Source: a gamma proteobacterium symbiont of Taylorina sp.
GTDB taxonomy: Bacteria; Pseudomonadota; Gammaproteobacteria; GRL18
Direction of reading: 5' to 3'
DNA length: 64,000 nucleotides
Assembly: GCA_025655455.1 (NCBI GenBank)
Contig: JAHXIV010000013.1
Coordinates: forward strand, 62,001 to 126,000
Part shown: in pieces, positions 41,411 to 51,281 of the stretch
Numbering within the stretch: the first letter of the stretch is position 1
Layout of the letters: each line of letters opens with the position of its first letter
The notes under the pieces: generated by a model
What the model was told of the DNA's origin: nothing
Database searches by the model: none
What the model saw: only the letters and a program-made list of their open reading frames with translations
Program-made: the position numbers and the translations under genes

Positions 41411-42451
41411 ATGTCGAACCATCAACTACTTGCAAATTTAGGCTGGCAGCCTCTTTTTCAGCAACAACTTTCACTTGATGAATGGGAAGAATGTATCCCA
41501 GCACGCATCATTGAACAATATCGCTCTGAAATTACTGTTTCTACGGGAGAAAATACACTTAATTTACCGCTTTTGCCATCTATGCCGGAAATGGTGGTTG
41601 GCGATTGGATTTTATTAAATAAAGAAAATCGTTTTACACGACTGCTTGAGCGTAAAACCTGCTTTGTGAGGAAAGCCTCTGGTACAAAATTAAAAGAACA
41701 GCTAATTTCAGCAAATGTGGATACCGCATTTATTGTTTCTTCTATGAATGATGATTTTAACCTAAATCGTATTGAACGGTTCTTGGCGCTAGTGAATGAA
41801 GCGGGCGCAGAGCCAGTTATTTTGTTAAGCAAGAGTGACTTAGCCAAATCACCACAGGATTTTATCGAACAAATTCAATCATTGCATGGATTTATATCTG
41901 TTGAGTCGGTTAATTGTTTAAGTAAAGATAGTCTTTTGACATTACAACCTTGGTTAAATCGAGGTAGCACCATTGCAGTATTAGGTTCTTCGGGTGTTGG
42001 TAAGTCCACATTGGTGAATACCTTATTAGGTAAAGAGCAGCAAGCAACATCAGGCATTCGAGAAGCGGATAGTAAAGGACGACATACCACCACAAATCGT
42101 TCTTTGATAACTTTAAAAGATGGTGGCTTGATTTTAGATACACCGGGAATGCGTGAGATTCAATTGGCAGATTGCAAAGATGGTATTGCAACAACCTTTA
42201 AAGATATTGAAGCACTGGCAGCACAGTGTCAATTTAGTGATTGCCAACACCAAACAGAACCCAATTGCTCAGTACAGTACGCAATTGAAACAGGTGAGCT
42301 GGAACAAAGACGACTAGATAATTATTTAAAATTACTACGAGAAGAAAGCCGAAATAGCGCCAGCTTGTCGGAACGCAGAGCTACAGATAAAGCCTTTGGG
42401 AAATTTTGTAAACGAACGTTAGAGCAATCGAAAAGATTAAAGGGTCAGTAA
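41411..42451 (+). CDS. rsgA: ribosome small-subunit-dependent GTPase RsgA
   Basis: Circularly permuted GTPase (346 aa from ATG 41411) that helps mature the 30S subunit. An OB-like N-terminal domain is followed by permuted G-motifs: G4 LLSKSDLA, then G1 GSSGVGKSTL and G3 DTPGM. The C-terminal zinc knuckle CQFSDCQHQTEPNC is complete. The frame is open 48 codons further upstream, but that segment is not RsgA-like, so 41411 (or 41378) is the likely start. An isolated housekeeping gene between relics, in the YloQ/YjeQ-like group that has longer C-terminal tails (KRLKGQ). Confidence 0.88.
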   Translation: MSNHQLLANLGWQPLFQQQLSLDEWEECIPARIIEQYRSEITVSTGENTLNLPLLPSMPEMVVGDWILLNKENRFTRLLERKTCFVRKASGTKLKEQLISANVDTAFIVSSMNDDFNLNRIERFLALVNEAGAEPVILLSKSDLAKSPQDFIEQIQSLHGFISVESVNCLSKDSLLTLQPWLNRGSTIAVLGSSGVGKSTLVNTLLGKEQQATSGIREADSKGRHTTTNRSLITLKDGGLILDTPGMREIQLADCKDGIATTFKDIEALAAQCQFSDCQHQTEPNCSVQYAIETGELEQRRLDNYLKLLREESRNSASLSERRATDKAFGKFCKRTLEQSKRLKGQ

Positions 42452-42643
42452 ACTACATCGCTCATACCTAACCTCTCCGATTGTCGAAGTCTTGGTATGA
42501 AAAGCCAGTAAGACTCATCAGAGCTGTAGCTTGTTAGGAAAGGAAAGCAGACAATTCCAAAATATAAAAAGAATAAATCCAATTTGTTTTTATAAATTTC
42601 TCAACTTGAGTTCAGCTAGCCAATAGCAGTCATCTTAGAGTGA

Positions 42644-42825
42644 GGTGATCAGGTTATTTCTGAAGTACGCAAACAGGAATCCAGTTTAATTATATTAGAT
42701 TTAATGCTACCTGGTCGTAATGGCATGGATATAAAGAATTAAGACAGTTTTCTCCAATACCTGTTATTATGACTACGGCTAAAATTGAAGAAATCACTCG
42801 CCTACTTGGTCTGGATTTGGGGAGT
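42644..42825 (+). pseudogene. frameshifted response-regulator receiver fragment
   Basis: GDQVISEVRKQESSLIILDL and LPGRNGMDI are in one frame, then after a one-base slip [20 protein letters not shown] and [10 protein letters not shown] in another. This is the phosphoacceptor and following region of an OmpR-type receiver domain. Both ends are missing. The rest of 42452-42989 shows no gene. Confidence 0.65.
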
Positions 42826-42989
42826 ACAATTTATGGTGTTGATTATAGCTTAGAGTGCTAAAAAAAATTCATAATTTCTACACATTTTCTTCTTATTCAA
42901 TCCATATTCTCTTGTTATTGTACTTATTATAGTAAAAAAGATAAGGAAATATCTCTCTTATTAAATAACCGCTCTTTAAGGAGTGAAAA

Positions 42990-44492
42990 ATGATTAAACA
43001 CATATTGGCCGCTATTTTTATGGCACTACCCAGCTTATGTTTATCTCTTGATAGTTACAATCCAAACACGGGTATTTTGTACATATCTCATATTAATGTG
43101 GCGGGTAAAAATTATGAAGTTTTTATGCAACACAATAATCAATATTTTAAAGTCACTTCTGCAACCCCGACTTCAACATTACCTTCAAGTGCAAATTCAT
43201 ATAATAGCCAAAATGGTACTGCTTATTTTTCTAGTATTGATGTCAATGGAGAAAAATATCAAGTTAGCATGCAGCATCAAGGTGATTTACAATTTGAGGT
43301 TACATCAGTAAAGCCCGCTAATAATTCAGTTTATCCAACAGTTGATACAGGGCAAAGTTACTGTTATGACAGTAGTGGAACTCAAGTAAACTGTCTAGAC
43401 AGTGGTCAAGATGCCACTTATACTCAAAACCCTCCCAATTATACTAATAATTCAGATGGAACCATAATAGATAATGTAACAGGATTAATGTGGCAGCAAA
43501 GTCCTGATACAAATGGGGATAAACAGGTTGATTCAACGGATAAACTAACCCAATATCAAGCTGAATTATATTGTTCAAATTTGACCCTGGCTAATCATAG
43601 TGATTGGAGACTCCCAGATATTAAGACGATGTATTCCTTAATTGATTTTAGTGGTGAAGATGTCAGTAGTTATACTGGTTCTGATACCAACGGCCTAAAT
43701 CCCTTTATTAATAACAACTACTTTGATTTTGTCTATGGTGATACCAGTGCAGGAGAACGTATTATTGATGTGCAATATGCTACTTCAACGTTATATGTAA
43801 GTACTACCATGAATGGGGATAAAACCATGTTTGGTGTTAATATGGCTGATGGTCGAATTAAAGGTTATGGCATAACACCCAGAAATAGTGAAAAAACATT
43901 TACGGTACAATGTGTACGTCGTAATGATAGCTATGCTAATAATAGTTTTACTGATAACAATGATGAAACAATTACCGATACGGCTACGGACTTGATGTGG
44001 CAAAAAAGTGATAGCTCTACAACTAAGGAGTGGGATGAGGCTATTAGCTATTGTGAAAAGGATACAACTGCAAGTTATCACGACTGGCGCTTACCTAATG
44101 CTAAGGAGTTACAAAGTATAGTAGATTATAGTCGTTCACCAGATACGACAAATTCTGCTGCTATTAGTGCTATTTTTAATGCGACTTCAATGATTAATGA
44201 GGCAGGCGAAAAAGACTGGGGGGCTTATTGGAGTAGCACGACACACAAAAACTCATCAGGTGTTCAAAATAGTGCAGTCTATATAAATTTTGGTCGAGCG
44301 TTAGGTTATATGAATAATCAGTGGATGGATGTTCATGGTGCAGGAGCACAGAGAAGCGATCCTAAATCTAGTTCAATTAACCTGGATCGCTCTTTTCAAA
44401 CGGTAGCTGATAAAAATGGTGAAAGTGCAATTATTCACGGTCCGCAAGGAGATGTTGTTAGAATTAATAATTATGTTAGATGTGTAAGATAA
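42990..44492 (+). CDS. secreted DUF1566 (Lcl C-terminal-like) protein
   Basis: A 500-aa exported protein. After a signal peptide (to about residue 20) there are two imperfect N-terminal repeats (SYNPNTGILYISHINVAGKN and SYNSQNGTAYFSSIDVNGEK). Two DUF1566 modules follow: TGLMWQQSPD...WRLPDIKTMYSLIDF and TDLMWQKSDS...WRLPNAKELQSIVDY, each with the W-RLP motif. Such proteins are surface or periplasmic and of unknown function. GGAG lies upstream of the start. Followed 13 bp later by a second secreted protein gene, so the two form an operon. Confidence 0.78.
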   Translation: MIKHILAAIFMALPSLCLSLDSYNPNTGILYISHINVAGKNYEVFMQHNNQYFKVTSATPTSTLPSSANSYNSQNGTAYFSSIDVNGEKYQVSMQHQGDLQFEVTSVKPANNSVYPTVDTGQSYCYDSSGTQVNCLDSGQDATYTQNPPNYTNNSDGTIIDNVTGLMWQQSPDTNGDKQVDSTDKLTQYQAELYCSNLTLANHSDWRLPDIKTMYSLIDFSGEDVSSYTGSDTNGLNPFINNNYFDFVYGDTSAGERIIDVQYATSTLYVSTTMNGDKTMFGVNMADGRIKGYGITPRNSEKTFTVQCVRRNDSYANNSFTDNNDETITDTATDLMWQKSDSSTTKEWDEAISYCEKDTTASYHDWRLPNAKELQSIVDYSRSPDTTNSAAISAIFNATSMINEAGEKDWGAYWSSTTHKNSSGVQNSAVYINFGRALGYMNNQWMDVHGAGAQRSDPKSSSINLDRSFQTVADKNGESAIIHGPQGDVVRINNYVRCVR

Positions 44493-44505
44493 TGAGGATA
44501 AAACC

Positions 44506-45849
44506 GTGAAAACAATGACTTACAAAAAAAAAGTATATCTCATTACTTTTTTTGCTTATCTGTTATTTCTTTCTAGCCCATTATTGGCAGAGCTATCATC
44601 CCCATTATTATCTATTTCTAGTAATGCAGAAAATCTTACTTTAAATTGGACTGAGGTCAATAATGCGACAAGTTATCAACTTTATTATGTTGTCTATCCT
44701 TATAAAAGTGGAGACTTAATTCAATCTGTAGATATGGGTAGCACACTCAGTTTTAATGCCAAACTCTGGGATGGTGCTTCTTATTATGTTGCAATACAAG
44801 CATACTCAAATTCTGAGAGTAGTACTTTTTCTAATATTGAATATTTTGTATTAGATACAAAGCATATCTCATATACCAGTGAGGCAGGTAGCTTTAATGG
44901 TTTAACACTGATTGCTCCAATGGCTTCCAAGACAACCTATTTAATTGATGACAAGGGTAATAATAAACATCAATGGGAAAGTAGCTTCACACCAGCTCTT
45001 TCAGCATACTTATTAAAAAATGGTAATTTATTAAGAACAGGCTCAGATAAGAATGGAAGCTTTAGTGCTGGGGGGCAAGGCGGCTATATTGAAGAAATGG
45101 ACTGGGAGGGTAATGTTCTTTGGCAGTTTAAATACAGTGATAGTGACAAGGTTTTGCATCATGATATAAAACGTATGGCTAATGGTAATACTTTAGCCTT
45201 AGCTTGGGAACTAAAAGAAGATATTTGGACAGAAGTAATTATTGAGATTGAAAAACAAGGGGCTACTGGTGGCAAGATAGTCTGGAAGTGGGATATTTGG
45301 GATCACCTGAATGAACTAGGACTTGATAGTAATAGTGCTCGTACTGATGACTGGATTCATCTAAATTCTATTGATTATAATGAAGCAAGTAATCAGATAA
45401 TGGTGAGTAGTAGGTCCCATAGTCAAGTTTGGATTATTAATAAAAGTGATAGCAGTATTGCTACTATATCAAGTGTAGCTATGACTGCTCAACATGATGC
45501 TAAATGGATAGATATTAATGATGCAATGAGTAATATTACTATTTTTGATAATGGTCAAAGTTTTTCCAGAAGTTTGGAAGTTGATAAGGATTTAAAAAAT
45601 ATCATCTGGAGTTATGGAAATGCAACTACTGAAAAGTTTTTTGCTAATCACATTTCGGGTACACAGCGTTTAAGTAATGGTAATACTATCGTATGTAATG
45701 GGGTTGATGCGGTTATTATTGAGTTAGATAACTCTGGAAATAAAACTCGTGAATATACAAGTATCTATACTAAAACTACCCCTAGAGGTGAAATAAAAGA
45801 AATATTTAGAGCTGAAAAATATGCAACTGCTTATACACCTTATTTTTAA
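44506..45849 (+). CDS. secreted arylsulfotransferase-like (ASST) protein with FnIII-like N-terminus
   Basis: A 447-aa exported protein. A signal peptide (to about residue 28) is followed by a fibronectin-III-like domain (LTLNWTEVNNATSYQLYYVV). An ASST-like beta-propeller follows, with repeated blades such as AYLLKNGNLLRTGS, GYIEEMDWEGNVLWQF, HHDIKRMANGNTLAL and SGTQRLSNGNTIV. ASST enzymes transfer sulfate between phenols in the periplasm. The His residues of the propeller centre (HHDI, QHDAKW, HISG) are present, so activity is possible. Cotranscribed with the DUF1566 protein, whose partner role is unknown. Confidence 0.72.
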   Translation: MKTMTYKKKVYLITFFAYLLFLSSPLLAELSSPLLSISSNAENLTLNWTEVNNATSYQLYYVVYPYKSGDLIQSVDMGSTLSFNAKLWDGASYYVAIQAYSNSESSTFSNIEYFVLDTKHISYTSEAGSFNGLTLIAPMASKTTYLIDDKGNNKHQWESSFTPALSAYLLKNGNLLRTGSDKNGSFSAGGQGGYIEEMDWEGNVLWQFKYSDSDKVLHHDIKRMANGNTLALAWELKEDIWTEVIIEIEKQGATGGKIVWKWDIWDHLNELGLDSNSARTDDWIHLNSIDYNEASNQIMVSSRSHSQVWIINKSDSSIATISSVAMTAQHDAKWIDINDAMSNITIFDNGQSFSRSLEVDKDLKNIIWSYGNATTEKFFANHISGTQRLSNGNTIVCNGVDAVIIELDNSGNKTREYTSIYTKTTPRGEIKEIFRAEKYATAYTPYF

Positions 45850-45963
45850 CTAGTACCTAAACACTCACCTTCCGTTAAAAAAATTAATTCATCTGAATCT
45901 TAAAAATGACCCAAGTTGGCTGATCAAGACAATTGAATTTTTATAAAAAAACACCAAAATATC

Positions 45964-48114
45964 TCATATTTTGATGCTTTTGATCGGTAAATATTCTTTA
46001 TTTTCATACTGAACCAATGGCAGCATCGAATTCGCCAACCCCACCATTTTTGCAGTGAAATAAATTGTCAAGCCACCTGCAACCCCCATATTGAATAGAA
46101 ATACGCCGCCCAGGCTAATGGCACCGGGGATCATTGATGTTAAATAATTGGTGTGCATATTGGCTTCAAAGGATTGTGAAATTTCAAACAGGGTTTTAAG
46201 TTTGTTCAAATCACCGTCCATTAATATAATCTGCGCCGTATCGGTAGCTGCGCTTGAAGCACCAGAAAGTGATATCGACACATTAGCCTGTTTCAGGGCA
46301 ATCGCATCATTTATTCCATCACCGATATAGCCTACAAATTTGCCGCTGTCACGAAGCTCCTTAATCAATTGTGCTTTTTGATCGGGCAATGTTTCAGCAT
46401 AATAATGGTCTATGCCTAATTCTTCAGCGAGCAGGCGAGTGGGTTGCTCGTGGTCACCAGAGATAATGTACAATGAAATATTCCGGGCTTTTAGATAGCT
46501 GATGATTTCTTTGCTTTCGGGACGAATACAAGGCTGTAATTCCAGCACACCAGCCAGACTATCATCGACAGCAATATAAACCAGTGAATGTCCATTAGCA
46601 TCACAGCGGGTTTTTAATTGCTGAATCTCTTCAGGTAAATGGATTCTTTTTTGCTGCATAAATCGGACACTGCCAGCTTGTACCAGAACGCCTCCAACTT
46701 TTACTTCAATACCGTAACCGACCTGATAGGCAGCTTCTTCAATATCGGGTATCTCCAGTCCACGTTCTTTTGCGGCAGCCAGTATGGCTTTGGCAATAGG
46801 ATGAGTTTGCCTGTATTCAGCCGCTGCGGCATAGCTTAATAACGTTTCTTCATCAAAGGACTGCAGCGGATGGAGTTCACTGATGCGGGGCTGCTCCATC
46901 GTTAAGGTACCTGTTTTATCAAATACCAGCGTATCGATTTTTTGCAGCATTTCCAGAGAACGTCCATCTTTAATCAGGATGCCATTTTCAGCCATAATAT
47001 GTAAGAAATTCAATACACTGATCGGCCCAAACAACTTCATGTTGTAACCAAACCCGGACCACAGAATCGCCATCGCAGCACTGGATCCCAAAAAGGGTAA
47101 TGTCAAGCCGCTGACAACCAGGGTAGGTGCAATGAAACTATCGGCTATATGTTTTCCTCGTAAACGCAGATCTTCCTTAAATTCCTGTGTATGCAACAAG
47201 ATATTAGCAATTTTTGCAGCACTGGTATCTGAGCCGGAATGTTCTACCTTAATCAAAAGCCGACCGGATAGTACCAGCGTTGTGGCAAAAACCTTGTCAG
47301 CTGTTTCTTTTTCTATGGCTTGTGATTCTCCCGTCAGTGTTTGCTGATCAACACTGGCCAGTCCTTTCACGACAATACCATCAACTGGAATCACTTCACC
47401 GGCATTGACTATCACAACATCCTGCGTTTTAACCTTTTCCAGTGGTATCTCAATCTCTGTTCCTGATTTTTTCACCCAGACTAATTGTTGTTTTTGATTA
47501 AAGATGTCTGTCAATTGTCGTTGCGAGTGTGCCTCAGTTCGTGCCAACAGTTTTAGGTTCAATAAACCTAAAAAAGCAATGAGTGATGTTAAAAATATCC
47601 GACCTGTTATGATAAAGCTAAGAATACCAATAACTTCCAGGAGCTCAGTGGTAATACGTTGCTTTTTCAGGTTAACAAAAAGTCTTTCAAAGACAGGATG
47701 AAAAATATACAGAGATCCGGCTGCTGCTATGGGTAACAAGGGTGCAAAGAACCAGCTGCCTAGCTTTGACAATCCCATCAAACCCAGAGAAATTTTAATA
47801 TTCCTATCGACTGTTTTCTCATCTTCATTGGCTTGATTATCATCTATGGCACCCATTTGTTTGAGTTGCTGCTGGCGTACTTCTCCTCCGCTTATTGAAA
47901 TGCTGAATACCTTTTTAACCGCCAGAAATCCAGTTTTGCCTTTTTGATATAAACTGGATTTCTGTTTGGTTTTTTTCCTGATTTTTTTCCTGGATTTAGT
48001 AGGAAGTTGGTTTTGCTTTAATGCGTTTCTGACGAGTTGCCGATTTTGAAGATATCGGATATTTGCTGCGCCCAAAGCTGCGCCGCCGCCGAGTATTAAA
48101 ATTTGAATCAACAT
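45964..48114 (-). CDS. P-type ATPase related to P1B, lacking HMA and CPx motifs (716 aa)
   Basis: Second of three CPx-less pumps. One N-terminal hydrophobic segment, a very basic stretch (KSRKKIRKKTKQK) and then paired helices precede the core. Actuator TGESQAIEKE near 261, LFGPISVLNF where CPC should be (about 363), DKTGT near 399, THPIAKA, GDGINDAIAL near 599. No cytoplasmic metal-binding domain. All catalytic motifs are intact, so it should hydrolyse ATP, but the substrate is not a typical soft metal. It is followed 34 bp upstream on the same strand by a formyltransferase-like gene (48149-49075), so the two form an operon. Confidence 0.85.
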   Translation of the reverse strand: MLIQILILGGGAALGAANIRYLQNRQLVRNALKQNQLPTKSRKKIRKKTKQKSSLYQKGKTGFLAVKKVFSISISGGEVRQQQLKQMGAIDDNQANEDEKTVDRNIKISLGLMGLSKLGSWFFAPLLPIAAAGSLYIFHPVFERLFVNLKKQRITTELLEVIGILSFIITGRIFLTSLIAFLGLLNLKLLARTEAHSQRQLTDIFNQKQQLVWVKKSGTEIEIPLEKVKTQDVVIVNAGEVIPVDGIVVKGLASVDQQTLTGESQAIEKETADKVFATTLVLSGRLLIKVEHSGSDTSAAKIANILLHTQEFKEDLRLRGKHIADSFIAPTLVVSGLTLPFLGSSAAMAILWSGFGYNMKLFGPISVLNFLHIMAENGILIKDGRSLEMLQKIDTLVFDKTGTLTMEQPRISELHPLQSFDEETLLSYAAAAEYRQTHPIAKAILAAAKERGLEIPDIEEAAYQVGYGIEVKVGGVLVQAGSVRFMQQKRIHLPEEIQQLKTRCDANGHSLVYIAVDDSLAGVLELQPCIRPESKEIISYLKARNISLYIISGDHEQPTRLLAEELGIDHYYAETLPDQKAQLIKELRDSGKFVGYIGDGINDAIALKQANVSISLSGASSAATDTAQIILMDGDLNKLKTLFEISQSFEANMHTNYLTSMIPGAISLGGVFLFNMGVAGGLTIYFTAKMVGLANSMLPLVQYENKEYLPIKSIKI

Positions 48115-48148
48115 TGTATGATGAATCTCAGTTCTGTGTTTATCATGT

Positions 48149-49075
48149 CTAAATCCAGTTAAGTGAGATGCTGTCAGGATCAGCCGTGTTCGCTGAGATA
48201 TCCGCTGCAGACTTTTGCTGATTTTTTTTGACCTGCGACTTCATCCATAAATAGCCTTCTTCTGCCTGCTGCCGTTTTACTGGAGTGAAGTGTTTGCGCA
48301 GGTAATTCTCACCACATAAATCGGCACTGGGTTTTATGCCTACAGGGGTCGTACCTGCCGAGTCTAAAATATCGTTGACTGTTCGAATATACCACTCAAC
48401 GCCCGTCATATAAAGATGCGCCTTCAACTCCCAGATCGAATTGAAGCGAAATGGGTCAGTAACCCGTTCGGCACGAATGATTGAACCCGTGTCAATACCC
48501 GCATCGATATAATGGATAGTAATACCTGCTGCTTGCTGAAAAGCCTCAATATTTTTTTGTGAGGCAACATTTTCAATAGAATGCATGCCTCTGGCATAGG
48601 GCAAAACCGCAGAATGACAATTCAGGATTTGTGATTTTGTGATTTCGATCCACCATGAATGCAGGATTTTTGGCAAATAAGTTACCAGCCAGGGCGTTGT
48701 CTCCTGACAAATTTCTTTTACACAATCCCTGGAAAAACTCCCGTTAACCTTGTCTCCCAGAAAAATAGTATTGGGATGCTGCGTCACTGCAAATTTTGCT
48801 ACACCATAAAGCTGGATCATCTTGCGACTCGCTTCATTCAGGGGCTGATAGAGATCAAACCATTTTTTTTCCATTTCACCATTCCAGTCCTTTTGTCCAC
48901 CATATTCACAGTGGAACAACTGACGTTGCTGAAGGATGTCCTGAGCAGGTTTGTCCTCTGCAACCAGGACACCAAGAAAGTTACTGGAGTGCTTAAACTG
49001 ATCTATAAATCGGGAAGTGAGATAACAGGACTCATAAGTATTTTCGACAAGCAGGTAAAAATCTCTGGCAAACAT
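48149..49075 (-). CDS. formyltransferase-like protein (PurN/Fmt/ArnA-N superfamily)
   Basis: A 308-aa protein with a C-terminal formyltransferase domain. LNCHSAVLPYARGMHSIENV near residues 152-170 is the Asn-x-His-(S) catalytic motif and LLP loop, followed by GITIHYIDAGIDTGSII with the catalytic Asp. The substrate cannot be told, and N10-formyl-THF use is by family. The N-terminal 110 residues show no clear domain. Upstream of and cotranscribed with the CPx-less ATPase at 45964. Modified amino sugars or amines are typical substrates of such enzymes, so a link with polyamine or cation chemistry is conceivable but speculative. Confidence 0.75.
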   Translation of the reverse strand: MFARDFYLLVENTYESCYLTSRFIDQFKHSSNFLGVLVAEDKPAQDILQQRQLFHCEYGGQKDWNGEMEKKWFDLYQPLNEASRKMIQLYGVAKFAVTQHPNTIFLGDKVNGSFSRDCVKEICQETTPWLVTYLPKILHSWWIEITKSQILNCHSAVLPYARGMHSIENVASQKNIEAFQQAAGITIHYIDAGIDTGSIIRAERVTDPFRFNSIWELKAHLYMTGVEWYIRTVNDILDSAGTTPVGIKPSADLCGENYLRKHFTPVKRQQAEEGYLWMKSQVKKNQQKSAADISANTADPDSISLNWI

Positions 49076-49236
49076 TACATATCCCCTTCCGTATATATTA
49101 TACTTTGTTAGCCGATTTTAACAGTGCATTGCTGAATTTTTACGGATTTCTTTGTTATTTTCATCCCTATATCGAGCATTCCAAACTGACTGCTCACCAG
49201 AGGTGAAAAAGAAAAAGCCTGGATGATGTTATTGAC

Positions 49237-49644
49237 TCATGTCACCCCTTGTTCAATTAAAAAAGGGGCAAAGTCTTTATCACTTACTAAGATATGATAA
49301 GTCAGCCATTCTTTTAAAAAATCCAGAACTTCCACATTGACCATAGAGTCACCCTCGTCCATTTTTTGTCTTAAATTTTTAACCTGCCTGATCAGTTCAG
49401 CATGCTCATGCTTGTGAGCTTCTGTTCCACGATATCCATACTTTTTAAACAACCCCTCTTCATAAGCAAAATGTTTGATGGTATAAGCTGACAAGCCATC
49501 AAATATTTGAGCCAGGACAAGGTTTGCATTACCCTCTGCAATGGCATCATTTAATTTATTAAGTAAGTTGATTAATACTTTATGCTGTTTATCTATTGAA
49601 TCAATTCCGATACTCAATCGATCATTCCACTGGATTAAAGGCAT
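49237..49644 (-). CDS. bacteriohemerythrin
   Basis: A 135-aa O2-binding di-iron protein. All ligands are present: His21, His58, Glu62, His77, His81, His117 and Asp122, in the usual order (DKQH, HFAYEE, HKHEHA, HILVSDKDF). It is a single-domain cytoplasmic form. Roles known for such proteins are O2 sensing, storage or delivery to oxygenases. It stands alone. The O2-using SenA/OvsA-like enzymes here could benefit, but nothing in the sequence links them. Confidence 0.92.
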   Translation of the reverse strand: MPLIQWNDRLSIGIDSIDKQHKVLINLLNKLNDAIAEGNANLVLAQIFDGLSAYTIKHFAYEEGLFKKYGYRGTEAHKHEHAELIRQVKNLRQKMDEGDSMVNVEVLDFLKEWLTYHILVSDKDFAPFLIEQGVT

Positions 49645-49750
49645 TATTTTCTCCTGAAAAATTTATTCGTTAGAGTAATTAGAAGCTGTTGATCTTTCGT
49701 GGTTAAATTATGAGCAACATAAGGATTTAGAGTAATGATACGAAACTACC

Positions 49751-50006
49751 ATGCCAAGAACAATATTAACAGATGAACACTGGGAAAAGCTACAAAGATT
49801 AATGCTTTAAAGAAGTCACCTTATCTGGAGTGGGAATTTATCGATAGTAGTATAGTTTACCCATCGAGTCTATCCTAACGGGTGGTGAAGTTCATGATAG
49901 TAAAGCTGCTCCAGATTTAATCGAGATTTTACCCGATTCAGACTATATTATTGCACATAAAGGCTATGATAAACTTGAAAGAAATTATGAAAACTTTATT
50001 TCCTAA
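49751..50006 (+). pseudogene. degraded IS5-type transposase
   Basis: The start (MPRTILTDEHWEKLQRLML) is the usual opening of an IS5-family transposase and ends in a stop after 19 codons. A second in-frame piece (LTGGEVHDSKAAPDLIEILPD...AHKGYDKLERNYENFIS) is the C-terminal RNase-H-fold region. The central part with the first catalytic Asp is deleted. No clear terminal inverted repeats were found. The rest of 49645-50085 holds no gene. Confidence 0.7.
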
Positions 50007-50085
50007 CAACACTTAAAAACGAGCTGTGTTTATTCCTGTTTGTCTGTATAATTATTTCCACATGCACCATCAAGAGGTATAAAAA

Positions 50086-51159
50086 ATGCAAAATACAACG
50101 CCTTATTTAGGCATTATTGAAGGTTTTTTTGGTCGCACCTGGTCAATGCAGGAACGTCATGACTACGCCGGATTTTTGCAGGCCAACGGCTATCATTTTT
50201 ATATCTACGCACCAAAAGCCGATGCTTATTTACGCCGCTCCTGGCGACAGGACTGGCCTACTGAAACAGCGGAACAACTTCAGACTCTGGTTAATCACTA
50301 TCATAGCCTGGGACTGGACTTTGGTGTGGGCTTAAGCCCTTTTGAAATTTATAAAAACTATGATAATTTTGCACGACAACAGCTGCAGGATAAAGTAGAA
50401 CGCTTAAATCGTCTGGAAATTGATATCCTGTGTGTGCTGTTTGATGATATGCAAGGCAATCAGACGGATCTGGCTCAGACACAAGCGACTATAGTGAAGG
50501 ATGTGTTGGCTCAAACCTCAGCCAAGAAAGTCATTATGTGCCCCACCTATTATTCTTTTGATCCCAAACTGGAAAAACTGTTTGGTGAAATGCCGGACAA
50601 TTATTTTCAGGATCTAGGTAGAGAGTTACCAGAGCAGGTTGATATTTTCTGGACAGGTCCTAAAATTTGCTCGACTGCCTATCCGCAAGCGCATATGGAA
50701 AAAGCCATTCAGGTGTTAGGCCGCAAGCCCTTTTTGTGGGATAACTATCCCGTCAACGATGGTGCTGATATTTCAAGATTTCTATTTACCAAGGCTTTCA
50801 CAAACCGCCCGGACTCTTTGGCTCAACTGACCACAGGTCATTCCGTCAATCCTATGAATCAACCCTGGCTTTCTCGTATTCCCCTGTATTCTCTTCCCCT
50901 GAGTTACTCTCGGGGTCAGCATTATGATCCTGAAAAAGCACTGCAAGAGGGATTAGCAATGCTGTGTGGAGAAAACCTTGCCCAGCAAATAGCAAAAGAT
51001 GTTGAGTGTTTTCAGAGTGAAGGCCTGGACAACATAGACACAAAGCAGAGTAAACAGCTCATTCAGCAATACAGTCAATACGACAGCCCTTATGCCAAAG
51101 AAATAATAGCCTGGCTGAAAGGTGAATATGCATTTGACAAGGAATGCCTGACGGGTTGA
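50086..51159 (+). CDS. GH84-like beta-N-acetylglucosaminidase domain protein
   Basis: A 357-aa cytoplasmic protein (no signal peptide). YLGIIEGFFGRTWS near the start, the fold of (beta/alpha)8, and the catalytic DD of LFDDMQGN (about residues 120-121) match the GH84/O-GlcNAcase domain, which hydrolyses GlcNAc glycosides by substrate-assisted catalysis. MCPTYYSFD and WDNYPVNDG are further family segments. The cytoplasmic location and absence of extra domains suggest an intracellular substrate. It precedes the polyamine genes by 122 bp. A role in turning over GlcNAc conjugates, including selenosugar products, is speculation. Confidence 0.78.
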   Translation: MQNTTPYLGIIEGFFGRTWSMQERHDYAGFLQANGYHFYIYAPKADAYLRRSWRQDWPTETAEQLQTLVNHYHSLGLDFGVGLSPFEIYKNYDNFARQQLQDKVERLNRLEIDILCVLFDDMQGNQTDLAQTQATIVKDVLAQTSAKKVIMCPTYYSFDPKLEKLFGEMPDNYFQDLGRELPEQVDIFWTGPKICSTAYPQAHMEKAIQVLGRKPFLWDNYPVNDGADISRFLFTKAFTNRPDSLAQLTTGHSVNPMNQPWLSRIPLYSLPLSYSRGQHYDPEKALQEGLAMLCGENLAQQIAKDVECFQSEGLDNIDTKQSKQLIQQYSQYDSPYAKEIIAWLKGEYAFDKECLTG

Positions 51160-51281
51160 TTCTGAAGCTTCTCAGATTAATCATCAAAAGCAACAATATA
51201 TACATATATACATATAAACATATATATGTGCTAGAATGTCAGCGCATAATATGCAGATATAAATACGCTGAGGAGAAGAGT

